Of a stretch of DNA of 34,421 nt, positions 8,236-17,392 are shown in pieces. Source of the stretch: Flavobacteriaceae bacterium (GTDB lineage Bacteria > Bacteroidota > Bacteroidia > Flavobacteriales > Flavobacteriaceae); NCBI GenBank assembly GCA_029861705.1, contig JAOTYW010000004.1:1-34421 (forward strand), given 5' to 3'. The first letter of the stretch is position 1. The number at the start of each line of letters is the position of its first letter. The translations under genes and the position numbers were made by a program. The notes below the pieces were generated by a model. The model made no database searches. It was not told the origin of the DNA and was given only the letters and a program-made list of their open reading frames with translations.

Positions 8236-8994
8236 TCAACGAATATGACTGCCTGCATTAATGTCTATAGTGGTGCCCGTGGCGTGATCCAACTCACCGC
8301 TGCATAGTAATGCCACTATCGGCGCAATGTCCTCCGGAGTTGTCAATCTATTTAGGGCCAGTTCATCCACAACCTTGTCCTCTCCTATTTTTGAGATGGC
8401 CTCCATTGCCATTTCGGTCCTGATGAATCCCGGAGCTATCACGAAAGCCTTGATGTTATATTTCCCAAACGAACGGGCCACACTTTTGGCCAAAGAACTA
8501 AGTCCGCCTTTAGAAGCTGCATACGCCAGGTATTCTTCCGTTTCACCCCTAACAGCGGCGCGACTGCCTATGTAAATGAGCCTGCCCTGATCATTTTTCT
8601 GGAAATGTTCGAGGAATAACTTCGTCAGTATCCCGGCAGATTCCAGGTTCACCCTCATGGTCTTCTGCCAGATCTTTAACCAGGAATCAAGGGAATCGCT
8701 GATAGGGTGTGGCGGGAAAATCCCGGCATTGAGCACCACCGATTCCAAATTTGGCAATTTTTTTAGTGCATTCCGAAAGAGGGCTGTAGTTTGTTGATTG
8801 TCCTCGAGATCGGCCTGTAAGGGAATCGCACGTTCTGGCCCGAATTCCCCGACCAGTTCCTGAACTCCCTGGGGCGAGCTGTTGTAATGTAAGCCCACGC
8901 TTGCCCCTTGTTTTAATAGCTGTCGTGCAATGGCCTTGCCTATTCCTTTAGAGGCTCCGGTGACAAGGATCTGTTTTCCTGTTAAGTCGTACAT
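8236..8994 (-). CDS. Short-chain dehydrogenase/reductase (SDR), FabG-like
   Basis: This 252-residue protein is a classical SDR: dinucleotide-binding TGASKGIG (12-19), structural NAG (89-91), active-site Ser144 and YAASK (Tyr158, Lys162). It closes with APGFIRTEM and a C-terminal GTTIDINAGSH typical of FabG-like enzymes. It should reduce or oxidise a carbonyl/hydroxyl substrate with NAD(P)H, but the sequence does not show which. It is not in a fatty-acid gene cluster (fabD is some 14 kb away), so I do not call it fabG. It is divergent from the MscS gene across a 100-nt spacer. A near-consensus TATCTTTA lies just before its start. Confidence 0.9.
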   Translation of the reverse strand: MYDLTGKQILVTGASKGIGKAIARQLLKQGASVGLHYNSSPQGVQELVGEFGPERAIPLQADLEDNQQTTALFRNALKKLPNLESVVLNAGIFPPHPISDSLDSWLKIWQKTMRVNLESAGILTKLFLEHFQKNDQGRLIYIGSRAAVRGETEEYLAYAASKGGLSSLAKSVARSFGKYNIKAFVIAPGFIRTEMAMEAISKIGEDKVVDELALNRLTTPEDIAPIVALLCSGELDHATGTTIDINAGSHIR

Positions 8995-9070
8995 AGCTTA
9001 AAGATAAGAGAAGTTTACAGGGGCTAAAAATGTATATCTCGAATAGTCTGATTAAATCAAATATTGGCTG

Positions 9071-9078
9071 TAATTTTG
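9071..9078 (+). promoter_or_regulatory. Candidate -7 box (TAATTTTG) for the MscS channel gene
   Basis: TAATTTTG matches the Bacteroidota -7 consensus TAnnTTTG exactly and ends 16 nt before the ATG at 9095. No clear -33 TTTG or TTG element stands at the expected distance, so support rests on the -7 box and its position. Confidence 0.45.
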
Positions 9079-9094
9079 GGCAAACATTTCACTG

Positions 9095-10351
9095 ATGAAC
9101 ATAAATTTCAGCCATATTCTCTATGATTATTTAGTTGAGCAGGGAATGGCCGAGAACCTTGCCAGCTATCTGAATGCCTTAGGCCTGCTAATCGCGGCCA
9201 TAGTCCTTGTTTATATTATCGACTTTATCGTATGGAAAATTTTCAGGCTCATTTCCGTACGCTTGGCAGGATTGACCAAAACCAGTTTTGATGATATCAT
9301 CATAAAAAATCGTGTGCCTCGTTACCTGGCGCATATCATCCCCCTGGCAATTCTCATGGAGCTACTACCCGCGGTTTTCATCGATTTTCAATATGCAGAA
9401 AACATTGCAGTCAAGATCGTATATATACTGGGCATTATACTGGTACTTTACATTGCCAGGAGCCTGCTGAACAGTATCCGGGATTATCTGAAAACTTTGA
9501 CGCAATTCCGGGATAAACCTATAGACAGTTATATTCAGGTGTTTATGATCTTTGCATGGATCGCCGGTCTGATGACCATTTTTGCAATCCTGACAGATAC
9601 GACCATCTGGAAATTCCTTACGGCCATGGGGGCCGCCTCGGCTATCATCCTCCTTGTCTTTAAAGATTCTATCCTTGGCTTTGTGGCCAGCATCCAGGTG
9701 AGCATCAACGACATGGTGCGTATCGGCGATTGGATCTCCTTTGAAAAGTATGGAGCAGACGGCGATGTCACAGAAATCAACCTGGCAACGGTAAAAGTCC
9801 AGAATTGGGACAAGACAATTACCACAATACCAACCTATGCGCTCATCTCCGATTCATTTAAGAATTGGAGGGGGATGTCAGAATCGGGTGGAAGGCGTAT
9901 TAAAAGAGCCATTATTATTAAACAAAAAGGTATCAAGTACCTGACCGAGGAAGATGTAGAGCGGTTAAAGGATGTACAGCTTATCAAAGATTATCTCATT
10001 TCAGCATCAGAAAAGATTAGGTCTTTTAACGAGCAAAATGAGATCGATACCTCACTCGCAATTAATGGTCGCCATCTGACCAACATAGGTGTGTTTAGAA
10101 AGTATATCCAAACCTACCTGGAAAAACACAGCGCCTTGAACAAGGAGATGACGCTGATGACGCGCCAACTTGATCCCACCCCTCAGGGAATCCCCATAGA
10201 GATCTATGCATTTAGCAGCGATCAGCGCTGGCAGAATTACGAATATATCATAGCCGATATATTTGATCATGTGCTGGCGGCCGTCCCTTACTTTGATCTT
10301 GAGATATTTGAGTTGCCCAGCTCACTGCAGTCCCAGACATTATCTTCTTAA
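9095..10351 (+). CDS. MscS-family mechanosensitive ion channel, YbdG-like
   Basis: This is a 418-residue inner-membrane channel. Hydrophobic helices lie at about 30-48, 76-95, 103-124 and 145-165, before an Ala/Gly-rich pore helix (about 172-190) and the MscS beta-domain reading FKDSILGFVASIQ, NDMVRIGDWI and ADGDV. The segments KVQNWDKTITTIPTY and SFKNWRGMSESGGRRIKR closely follow E. coli YbdG (a MscM-type miniconductance channel of about 415 residues), and the length agrees. It should release solutes on hypo-osmotic shock. Its TAA and the stop of the converging DUF285 gene overlap in the palindrome TTAA (10348-10351), leaving no room for an intergenic terminator. Confidence 0.92.
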   Translation: MNINFSHILYDYLVEQGMAENLASYLNALGLLIAAIVLVYIIDFIVWKIFRLISVRLAGLTKTSFDDIIIKNRVPRYLAHIIPLAILMELLPAVFIDFQYAENIAVKIVYILGIILVLYIARSLLNSIRDYLKTLTQFRDKPIDSYIQVFMIFAWIAGLMTIFAILTDTTIWKFLTAMGAASAIILLVFKDSILGFVASIQVSINDMVRIGDWISFEKYGADGDVTEINLATVKVQNWDKTITTIPTYALISDSFKNWRGMSESGGRRIKRAIIIKQKGIKYLTEEDVERLKDVQLIKDYLISASEKIRSFNEQNEIDTSLAINGRHLTNIGVFRKYIQTYLEKHSALNKEMTLMTRQLDPTPQGIPIEIYAFSSDQRWQNYEYIIADIFDHVLAAVPYFDLEIFELPSSLQSQTLSS

Positions 10352-11760
10352 TTCGGATCACAATTCGTAAAGTTAGGTTTGGGGCGTACCCATTGGGGGG
10401 TGTTTTCGCTAAAAGAACCGCAAAGAATTACATTGTCTACATTCCAACCACTTAGATCTTGGTTAAATGAAGTAAAATAAAACATCCTATTCATGTACAT
10501 TACATTACTCACATCCCAGGCACTGATATCCTGGTTGAAGGAAGATGTTGAAAACATATAGCTCATATTATTAACACTACTTACATCCCAAGAACTGATA
10601 TCTTGATTGAATTCTGACCCAGAGAACATGTAGCTCATATTAGTTACATTGCCAACATCCCAGGTACCGATATCCTGGTCAAATGGGACAGGTTCACCAG
10701 AATTAAACTCGTTACCATTATCAAACATTCTAGACATATTTGTAACCTGACTTACATCCCAATTCCCAATCGGTTGGTTGAAGCGTGAACTTGTGAACAT
10801 TCTGGACATATCCGTAACATGACTAACATTCCAGTCTCCTATAGGCTGATTGAATTCTGATCCAAAAAACATGTAGCTCATATCCATAACATTACTGACA
10901 TCCCAGGAGCTGATATCCTCATTGAATGAAGAATATTGGAACAGTTCACTCATATTGGTAACTTTGGTAGTACAAACATTGGGTACATTATCTCCGGATG
11001 TTACTAATTGCCTTAATTGTAATTCATCAACGATTGTATAGGCTGTTCCATCTACTACACCCATGTCCCCCACTTCGGCCCATTCGTAACATTTGATAGT
11101 TATCCCATTTTCATCCAAATAAATAGGGGAAGGTGATGGACATCCATATTCACCAACTATTTCTCCTTGTGAAGTATCAAGACATAGGTCAATATCATCT
11201 GTTACACCATCGCCATCAGTGTCTTTTTGGGAATCTGAACAGCCATTCTCATCAATAAGCTGACCCGACGGTGTGTCCGGACAGGAATCAGAGATGTCAG
11301 GTATTCCGTCCCAATCAGAATCTCTTTCGGAATCAGAACATCCATTTTCATCGACTTCTTCACCCTGTGGGGTATCCCAACAGAGATCCAAATCATCTGT
11401 TACCCCATCTTTATCTGAATCTAGTTTTTCAAAAACACAAGTGATATTCTTATCTGAATCCATGGTGACAGATACTGGATTATCTGTGCTTTGCACGCTC
11501 CCTGTCCACTCAGAGAATGAATACCCAGAACTGGGGTCCGCAACTAAATAGACCACAGATCCCGCTTCATGCAATCTATTCAAGACATAAAATCTATCCA
11601 AGCCGGTAATGGTTCCTGCTCCTGTCGGCGTAACAGTAGTTGACAGGGCATATTGTACCGGTAGATCCTCGCCTTCAGGATCTTTGGAACAGGCCATTAT
11701 CAGAACTGTTAATACAAAGAATAGAACTCGGGAAAAAGATGGATGTAATACATTATACAT
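10348..11760 (-). CDS. BspA/DUF285 repeat surface lipoprotein with InlB-like and thrombospondin-3 repeats
   Basis: The 470-residue product starts with a lipoprotein signal peptide whose lipobox ends IMAC (Cys24), so it is lipidated and probably surface- or periplasm-anchored. Next comes an InlB B-repeat-like/bacterial-repeat domain (about 35-112, with GYSFSEWTGS and DKNITCVFE). Three acidic thrombospondin type 3-like Ca-binding repeats follow (about 113-212, DSDKDGVTDD and similar), then seven DUF285 repeats with a 24-residue period and the core FNQDISSWDVSNV (about 270-445). No type IX sorting domain is seen at the C-terminus. DUF285/BspA proteins take part in adhesion or surface contact. 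It is divergent from the FadL gene and overlaps the stop of the MscS gene. Confidence 0.88.
   Translation of the reverse strand: MYNVLHPSFSRVLFFVLTVLIMACSKDPEGEDLPVQYALSTTVTPTGAGTITGLDRFYVLNRLHEAGSVVYLVADPSSGYSFSEWTGSVQSTDNPVSVTMDSDKNITCVFEKLDSDKDGVTDDLDLCWDTPQGEEVDENGCSDSERDSDWDGIPDISDSCPDTPSGQLIDENGCSDSQKDTDGDGVTDDIDLCLDTSQGEIVGEYGCPSPSPIYLDENGITIKCYEWAEVGDMGVVDGTAYTIVDELQLRQLVTSGDNVPNVCTTKVTNMSELFQYSSFNEDISSWDVSNVMDMSYMFFGSEFNQPIGDWNVSHVTDMSRMFTSSRFNQPIGNWDVSQVTNMSRMFDNGNEFNSGEPVPFDQDIGTWDVGNVTNMSYMFSGSEFNQDISSWDVSSVNNMSYMFSTSSFNQDISAWDVSNVMYMNRMFYFTSFNQDLSGWNVDNVILCGSFSENTPQWVRPKPNFTNCDPN
10430..10957 (-). repeat. Seven DUF285 repeats (72-bp unit)
   Basis: Seven copies of the unit MSYMF....FNQDIS.WDVSNV recur at 24 residues (72 bp). 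One longer linker in the fourth unit contains GEPVPFDQDI. The repeats encode the BspA-like leucine-rich fold of the lipoprotein. Confidence 0.85.
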
Positions 11761-12089
11761 TGCTAATTCAGCCTATATATATCGTATAAATCTATACCAT
11801 ATTCGAGGTTTATCCTATGATATATATCACCCCATAAATACCTATTCAAAAATTTTCATTTTCCAGCCCTTTTTATCCCTGTTATGAAACTTATGTTACA
11901 TAAGTAACTAATTGATTATCAGTATATTTATGTCTTTTTACATTTCTGATTCCATTCTATGATATTCGTCATACAACAGCAGGTTTTGCGCTTCTACTTT
12001 TACCCAGATTTAATAGCTATTTGAAACAAATATTTGTAGAAATAAGCGGGGTTTATTCCTTCTTTTTTCTCTTACTAAACTATAACAAC
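11761..12089. other. Divergent control region between the DUF285 lipoprotein and FadL genes
   Basis: This 329-nt AT-rich stretch lies between two divergent starts. It contains the 17-bp palindrome listed separately. No exact TAnnTTTG box was found on either strand; near matches such as TACTTTTA occur at about 11995. No gene is supported here, and the weak TTG-initiated extension of the FadL frame is discounted. Confidence 0.55.
11889..11905. promoter_or_regulatory. Perfect 17-bp palindrome, candidate operator
   Basis: ACTTATGTTACATAAGT consists of two perfect 8-bp arms around a single central base. It sits in the control region between two divergent surface-protein genes, 129 nt from the lipoprotein start and 185 nt from the FadL start. 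There is no T-run, so it is not a terminator. A dimeric regulator binding here could control both genes; the regulator is unknown. Confidence 0.45.
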
Positions 12090-13400
12090 ATGAAAAATTC
12101 AATCTTGTATTTACTTTTATTATTGTGCACAAGCTTTATGTTTGGCCAGGCCGGTCATATCATGCAAGGGGTTGGTTCGGTAAACATGTCTATGGGCGGG
12201 GCTGCCACTGGTCAGCCGCTGGATATTTCCGGTGCCATTCACTGGAACCCTGCTGCACTCTCAACATTTGATGAGAATATCCTGAAAGCCGATATTGGCT
12301 TTTTCTTTTCATCTCCTGAATTGAGCTCTACAGTTCCTGAATTTGATACTATGGGAATGCCAACAGGAAATTTCTTTAGTGGAACCACAGAAGATGATAA
12401 AGGTGTATCGCCACTACCTTCTATTGCGATGGTCTGGGGCAACGAGTCAAGCAAACACACCTTTGGGGTTTCAGCCTTTGGTATTAGCGGCTTTGGGGTT
12501 ACTTTTCCTGAGAATGCCTCCAACCCGATCACTGCCCCTCAAAGTATGGGCGGTTTTGGTCGAGTCCAATCTGAGTACAATCTTTTGCAGGTTAGCTTTA
12601 GCTGGGCGTACGAGCTTTCTGATCAATTTTCCATTGGGCTGCAACCCAACTTTGATTATTCCTCCCTGGAATTAATGCCCAACCCTACAGCTAATCCTAC
12701 TGCAGCAGGATACCCATCAACAGATGAAACTACTGCACTTGGTTTTGGTGGACAGATAGGTTTGTACTTTGATTCGGGCAGTGGCTTTAAAGCGGGAGCT
12801 GCGTATAAAACCACACAATCTTTTGCGGAATTTGAATTCGACAATGCGTATTTAGATGGCGGTACAGGTACCAATACGTTTCAATTAGATTATCCTTCCA
12901 TGTTGTCATTTGGTGTGGGATATTCTACAGAGAAGATTGACCTGGCTGTGGATTACAGACTGGTTAATTACGAAAATACAGAAGGATTTGAGGCAGTCGG
13001 ATGGACGCCTACTGCTTCTGTAGCAGGATTTGGCTGGGAAAACATGAATGTTATTTCTGCCGGACTTCAATACAAAGGCATAAGCCAACTTCCTTTAAGA
13101 TTGGGCTATACCTATAGTTCGAATCCAATTCCTGAAGACCTTGCTTTTTTCAGTATACCTGCAACAGCTATCATAAAAAACGCTTTTCAATTTGGATTAA
13201 GCTATGAGGCTAGTGAGAAATTCACCTTAGATGCTGTTTATCATTATGGCAGCAGCGGTGATGCCACAACAGGGCAACTTCTCAACCCTCAGTTTATTGG
13301 GAACTTCCCTCCTTATGGGGCGATCCCCGGAAGTGAGGTGTCTTATGATATGACCACATCCATGATCATGGTTGGGGCCAGTTATACCTTTATCAAATAA
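12090..13400 (+). CDS. FadL/OmpP1-family outer-membrane transport protein
   Basis: I choose the ATG at 12090 because it directly begins a signal peptide (MKNSILYLLLLLCTSFMFG, cleavage near GQ-A). An in-frame TTG at 12021 would add 23 residues and bury the signal. The mature start has GHIMQGVGSVNMSMGGAA, then DISGAIHWNPAALS, the FadL/OmpP1 hatch and N-terminal signature. The rest alternates aromatic and polar residues as in a beta-barrel and ends with an aromatic-rich strand (IMVGASYTFIK). At 436 residues the length suits the family. It should import long-chain fatty acids or other hydrophobic compounds across the outer membrane. A strong terminator follows. Confidence 0.92.
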   Translation: MKNSILYLLLLLCTSFMFGQAGHIMQGVGSVNMSMGGAATGQPLDISGAIHWNPAALSTFDENILKADIGFFFSSPELSSTVPEFDTMGMPTGNFFSGTTEDDKGVSPLPSIAMVWGNESSKHTFGVSAFGISGFGVTFPENASNPITAPQSMGGFGRVQSEYNLLQVSFSWAYELSDQFSIGLQPNFDYSSLELMPNPTANPTAAGYPSTDETTALGFGGQIGLYFDSGSGFKAGAAYKTTQSFAEFEFDNAYLDGGTGTNTFQLDYPSMLSFGVGYSTEKIDLAVDYRLVNYENTEGFEAVGWTPTASVAGFGWENMNVISAGLQYKGISQLPLRLGYTYSSNPIPEDLAFFSIPATAIIKNAFQFGLSYEASEKFTLDAVYHYGSSGDATTGQLLNPQFIGNFPPYGAIPGSEVSYDMTTSMIMVGASYTFIK

Positions 13401-13433
13401 ATGTAGTTCCTCTATGGAATAGCCTATTATTGG

Positions 13434-13467
13434 AAAAGCAGCCTGTGATTATTCATGGGCTGCTTTT
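13434..13467 (+). terminator. Rho-independent terminator after the FadL gene
   Basis: AAAAGCAGCC and GGCTGCTTTT form a perfect 10-bp stem around a 14-nt loop, with the A/T-rich arm ends supplying the U-tract. It begins 33 nt after the FadL stop and could act in both directions. Confidence 0.8.
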
Positions 13468-13563
13468 ATAATATTAATTTCTATACAGTGTTCTTGTGCG
13501 GATTTATTAAATATCGTCCCAGATCATTTAGCCACTTTCCTTACCTTTATTTTAAACAAACCC

Positions 13564-14199
13564 ATGAAGAAGGGAATTCGCAAAATACTAATCACCCTTG
13601 CTGTCCTTCCATTTCTAGTACTCTTGCTGTGTAATATAATTATAGAGCGAGCCGTAAAAGACAAAACTTTTCATACCATAGAATCTGTTCCCAAGAATAA
13701 AGTGGGCATCATTCTTGGCACTTCACGTCACCTGGTTGAAGGGGGTATGAATCCTTTTTACACTCATCGGATCAATGCTACTATTGCGCTCTTTGAAGCC
13801 GGAAAAATAGAATACGTCCTGGTAAGTGGTGACAATGGAACCGTTTATTACAATGAACCGGATACTATGAAGAAGGACCTGATAAAAGGAGGAATCCCGG
13901 AGGATAAGATCTATATGGATTTTGCCGGATTCAGGACCCTGGATTCCATGGTTCGTGCTAAGGAAGTTTTTGGCCTGACGAATGCTACGGTGATCTCCCA
14001 GGAATTTCACAATGAACGGGCTATTTACCTGGCTCAAAGGCATGGTTTGCATGCCGTTGGCTATAATGCCAAAGATGTGCAGGGAAATAGGGGACTCAAA
14101 GTGCATTTACGGGAATATTTTGCCAGGGTAAAAGTATTTGTAGATATCTTGATGAAGACACAGCCTAAATTCCTTGGTAAAAAAGTGATCATTGAATAA
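13564..14199 (+). CDS. sanA: SanA-like DUF218/YdcF-family envelope protein
   Basis: This 211-residue protein has an N-terminal membrane helix (about 7-27) and a DUF218 domain. VGIILGTS, then NPFYTHRINATIALFEAG, LVSGDNG, NEPDTMKKDLI and DFAGFRTLDSMVRAKEVF follow E. coli SanA closely, and it ends with a similar PKFLGKK. SanA is an inner-membrane protein with its domain in the periplasm. It affects envelope permeability and vancomycin resistance at high temperature, but its biochemistry is not settled. The stop overlaps the start of the NRAMP gene by one base (TAATG), so the two are probably translated together. Confidence 0.85.
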   Translation: MKKGIRKILITLAVLPFLVLLLCNIIIERAVKDKTFHTIESVPKNKVGIILGTSRHLVEGGMNPFYTHRINATIALFEAGKIEYVLVSGDNGTVYYNEPDTMKKDLIKGGIPEDKIYMDFAGFRTLDSMVRAKEVFGLTNATVISQEFHNERAIYLAQRHGLHAVGYNAKDVQGNRGLKVHLREYFARVKVFVDILMKTQPKFLGKKVIIE

Positions 14200-15452
14200 T
14201 GTCAGGCTTTAAAACATTACTCCGAAATCTCGGCCCCGGACTACTGTTTGCCAGTATGGCCATCGGCACATCGCATCTTGTACTATCTACCAAAGCCGGA
14301 GCACAATATGGCTGGATCATGGTAATCCCTATCGTGCTGGCGAATATTTTCAAATATCCTTTTTTTGAATTCGGGATACGATATACGAATGTCACGAACA
14401 GGTCATTAATAGAAGGTTATAAGTACCGTGGTAAAGGATACTTATGGATCTATACCCTTATCACTATTATCACCACATTTACAATCCTGGCCGCTTTATA
14501 TGTGGTTACTGCCGGCCTGTTTATAAATCTTTTTGACATCCCTAATCTATCTGTGGGGTACACTGCCCTGGGATTATTTGTTTTTATAAGTAGTATTCTA
14601 ATCCTGGGTCGATATAAGTTTTTAGAAACTTCCTTAAAATTTGTTATCACGATTTTATTTGTGGCCTTATTAGTCACGACCATTTTAGTGGTCCAAAAGG
14701 GCCCTGTAATTGCCATAACCAATTTTGAACCCCCTGCCATTTTTAATGAGGTGGGAATCTTATTTCTTATCAGCCTGATCGGTTGGATGCCTACAGCTGT
14801 AGAAGCTTCGAGTTGGATAAGTTTATGGAGCTTGGAAAAATACAAACTACTGGGGGTCAGGCCCAGTTTAAAAGAAGCCCTGCAAGAGTTTAACTCCGGC
14901 TACATTATGACGGCCTTGTTGGCCGTATTCTTCCTGATCATAGGTTGGTTTACGCTATATGGAACAAATACTGAACTCAGCTCAAATTCCACCGTTTTTG
15001 CAGATCAGGTTGTTCAGCTATTCACAACCCATATTGGTAGTTGGGCCTATATCTTTATTGCCGTATCGGCATTTGCGACCATGTTCAGTACTTGTATGAC
15101 TGCTCATGATGCTATAGCCCGTGTCAGTTTAGACATCCTGAAACATCTAACTCCGGAAGAACAGGATTATAGCGGAAAAAAATACTATGTGATCGGCATC
15201 TTATTTTTAGCCCTGGTCAATTATCTCGTAGTAACCGTCTTTAGTGCAAACATGGGACTATTGGTAGCCCTGGCAACTTTTGTTTCTTTTGTTCTGGCTC
15301 CGGTTGTAGGCTATATGAATCTCAAAAATGTCATGAGCCATGATCTCCCCAGTCAGCACAGACCCGGAAAGGGTTTACAAGTGCTTACTTATGTTGGAAT
15401 GCTATTTCTTGGTGGGTTTGCTATTTACTATTGCTGGTTGTTCTTCAGCTAG
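14199..15452 (+). CDS. NRAMP-family transporter with altered metal-site motifs
   Basis: This 417-residue protein has about 11 hydrophobic helices. It begins NLGPGLLFASMAIGTSHLV, the family's TM1 start, but canonical NRAMP/MntH proteins have DPGN in this helix and here AIGTSH stands near that place. The TM6 motif, normally MPH, reads GWMPTAVEASSW (195-206): the Met and Pro are kept and the His is replaced by Thr. The protein thus belongs to a divergent NRAMP branch whose substrate cannot be read from the sequence. It is coupled to sanA by a TAATG overlap. Its stop shares the palindrome CTAG (15449-15452) with the stop of the converging OmpA gene. Confidence 0.85.
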   Translation: MSGFKTLLRNLGPGLLFASMAIGTSHLVLSTKAGAQYGWIMVIPIVLANIFKYPFFEFGIRYTNVTNRSLIEGYKYRGKGYLWIYTLITIITTFTILAALYVVTAGLFINLFDIPNLSVGYTALGLFVFISSILILGRYKFLETSLKFVITILFVALLVTTILVVQKGPVIAITNFEPPAIFNEVGILFLISLIGWMPTAVEASSWISLWSLEKYKLLGVRPSLKEALQEFNSGYIMTALLAVFFLIIGWFTLYGTNTELSSNSTVFADQVVQLFTTHIGSWAYIFIAVSAFATMFSTCMTAHDAIARVSLDILKHLTPEEQDYSGKKYYVIGILFLALVNYLVVTVFSANMGLLVALATFVSFVLAPVVGYMNLKNVMSHDLPSQHRPGKGLQVLTYVGMLFLGGFAIYYCWLFFS

Positions 15453-17383
15453 TACAAGCTATTGTAGTTCAGAATAACGATCAAGTGACGTTCATTTCTC
15501 TTATGAAGTATATCTAAGCAATAAACTCCATCTGTACAATTATTCAAGATTCGCTCTTCGCCATACCCAATACTTTCGGATATATTACTATCTGATACAC
15601 CCCTGGCCTGCAGGTAGCCCTTTATAGCATCGGCACGTTGTTGGGAAAGTCTATTATTGGAGGTCTCACTGCCCCTGCTGTCCGTATGTGCTTCAATGCG
15701 TAATTGTAGATTAGGAAATTGAGATATTGTTTCTACTACTTTGTTCAATTCAACTTCAATATCCTGAGTGATATTACTTTTCCCTTTGTCAAACCAGAAT
15801 TTTTTTAAGCGTATTACCGTCTGTTCTTCTCGTTCCATTACGATATCATCGAGATACACCAATTCAATATTGACATTATTGTCTTTGACGGCTTCAAGCC
15901 CCGCTTCACTAAAACGTCTGTCAAAAAGGGAATATTTAGGTTTTGTACAGCTCACAGAAATGCCCTTTTGCCACGGGATCTCAATTTGATAATCGCCCTG
16001 GGCATTGGTTATTATCTCTTTTAAAACTTTTCCCGCATTATCTTTTACCGTAATTGTCACTTCGGAAATTCCAAATTCTGTATTTGCATTCACTACCTGA
16101 CCTTTTAGAATGAGAGATTTGGGGCCCGGTTTTTTGGCTACTCTAAAACCATAAATATCATCCTTCCCTTTCCCTCCTTCTCTGTTAGAGGAAAAATATC
16201 CAATCAAACCTTCCTCCGCTGGACGAATGATCAAGCTAAACTCATCACTGCGAGTATTAATACTCGGACCTAGATTAATGGGAATACTAAAATAATCATC
16301 CACACCCATGTCCGATTTATAGATGTCCATGCCTCCATGGCCATAGAATATATCCGAAGCAAAATACAGGCTGTTCTCAAATATAAAGGGAGAAATCTCA
16401 TTAGCAGGGGAATTTATCTTTGGGCCAAGATTTACAGGAGCAGACATGATCTGTCCGTTGTTGGTATATACAAAATAAATGTCTGTACCCCCATAGCTAT
16501 CGTCAAACTCAGCCGCAAAGAATAATTTCTGCGTATTATCGTCAAAGAAAGGATAATAAAAGGAAGTACTCAGGTCTCGCATAAGGAAGGTAAACCGATT
16601 CTGAAAATCTGAAGCACCAAGTGCTAATGCATTTTTTCCCCTATCATCAAAAGTGAGTCGTCCGTTTTTTTCGTTTGAACGAATATAGAATAGCCTATTC
16701 AAATTTGATGAATAATAGGGCGTTGCCTGATGAAATCTGGATTCTTCAATGACATTATAAGGGATGGCATTGCTTATAGATCCATCTCCTTGTATTTTGG
16801 CAATAAAAATATCCAGAAACGATTCCCCTGTTGGAAAATATGTATCCTTTGAATCCTGACTCCTACTACTGGTGAATAAGAGGTTATCGCCAAAAAACGA
16901 AGGTGCAAAATCTAACTGTGGAGAGTTGGCCGGTATTTCGAATATCCTGAACTGGCTTTCGGGATCAGTCTCCTCCTGGCGGACATCATAATTGAACAAT
17001 GCATTTTCTACAACTTCGTCCTTAAATACTTCCGTATTGGCAGTCAAAAAGTCTCTTACGTCCTGATCAGAACCTGATGTGAGCTTGACCAAATTCAGCA
17101 TTTTATTTACATAGGTGTTAGAGAGTAAAGAATCTCTTTCGAATAGATCCCGATAAAGTAAAAGGGCTTCATCCCTATTCCCTGTCTTTTCATATGCTTC
17201 AGCCAAATTACGGATCTGAGTCATTGACAAAGGTCCTTTAGCCGTTTCTTTAATATACTCTGCAATGGCCTCTTCAAATGAGTATTCAAAAAAGTACTTA
17301 TCAGCTTTGGATATAGGTTTTTGTGCCCATATCAATGTACTGCTGAGTAATAATAATCCTGTAAATAAAATCCCTATCCTCAT
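15449..17383 (-). CDS. TPR - PD40 - carboxypeptidase-regulatory - OmpA-family outer-membrane protein
   Basis: The 644-residue product has a signal peptide (cleavage near IWAQ), a short TPR region (about 25-95), WD40-like PD40 beta-propeller repeats (about 140-390: SPFIFENSLYFASD, GGMDIY, GKGKDDIYGF), a carboxypeptidase-regulatory-like fold (about 410-480) and an OmpA C-terminal domain (524-640). The OmpA part has FWFDKGKSNI and HTDSRGSETSNNRLSQQRA, the peptidoglycan-binding motif. Similar proteins usually follow sprF-type genes in gliding Bacteroidota and resemble the T9SS protein PorE. It is the third gene of the adhesin operon, 9 nt after the SprF stop, and probably fixes the complex to the cell wall. 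Confidence 0.88.
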   Translation of the reverse strand: MRIGILFTGLLLLSSTLIWAQKPISKADKYFFEYSFEEAIAEYIKETAKGPLSMTQIRNLAEAYEKTGNRDEALLLYRDLFERDSLLSNTYVNKMLNLVKLTSGSDQDVRDFLTANTEVFKDEVVENALFNYDVRQEETDPESQFRIFEIPANSPQLDFAPSFFGDNLLFTSSRSQDSKDTYFPTGESFLDIFIAKIQGDGSISNAIPYNVIEESRFHQATPYYSSNLNRLFYIRSNEKNGRLTFDDRGKNALALGASDFQNRFTFLMRDLSTSFYYPFFDDNTQKLFFAAEFDDSYGGTDIYFVYTNNGQIMSAPVNLGPKINSPANEISPFIFENSLYFASDIFYGHGGMDIYKSDMGVDDYFSIPINLGPSINTRSDEFSLIIRPAEEGLIGYFSSNREGGKGKDDIYGFRVAKKPGPKSLILKGQVVNANTEFGISEVTITVKDNAGKVLKEIITNAQGDYQIEIPWQKGISVSCTKPKYSLFDRRFSEAGLEAVKDNNVNIELVYLDDIVMEREEQTVIRLKKFWFDKGKSNITQDIEVELNKVVETISQFPNLQLRIEAHTDSRGSETSNNRLSQQRADAIKGYLQARGVSDSNISESIGYGEERILNNCTDGVYCLDILHKRNERHLIVILNYNSLY

Positions 17384-17392
17384 TGCCTCTTA

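Noticed and set aside
12021-12089. TTG-initiated N-terminal extension of the FadL gene
   Set aside because: It puts 23 residues before a perfect signal peptide that begins at the ATG at 12090.
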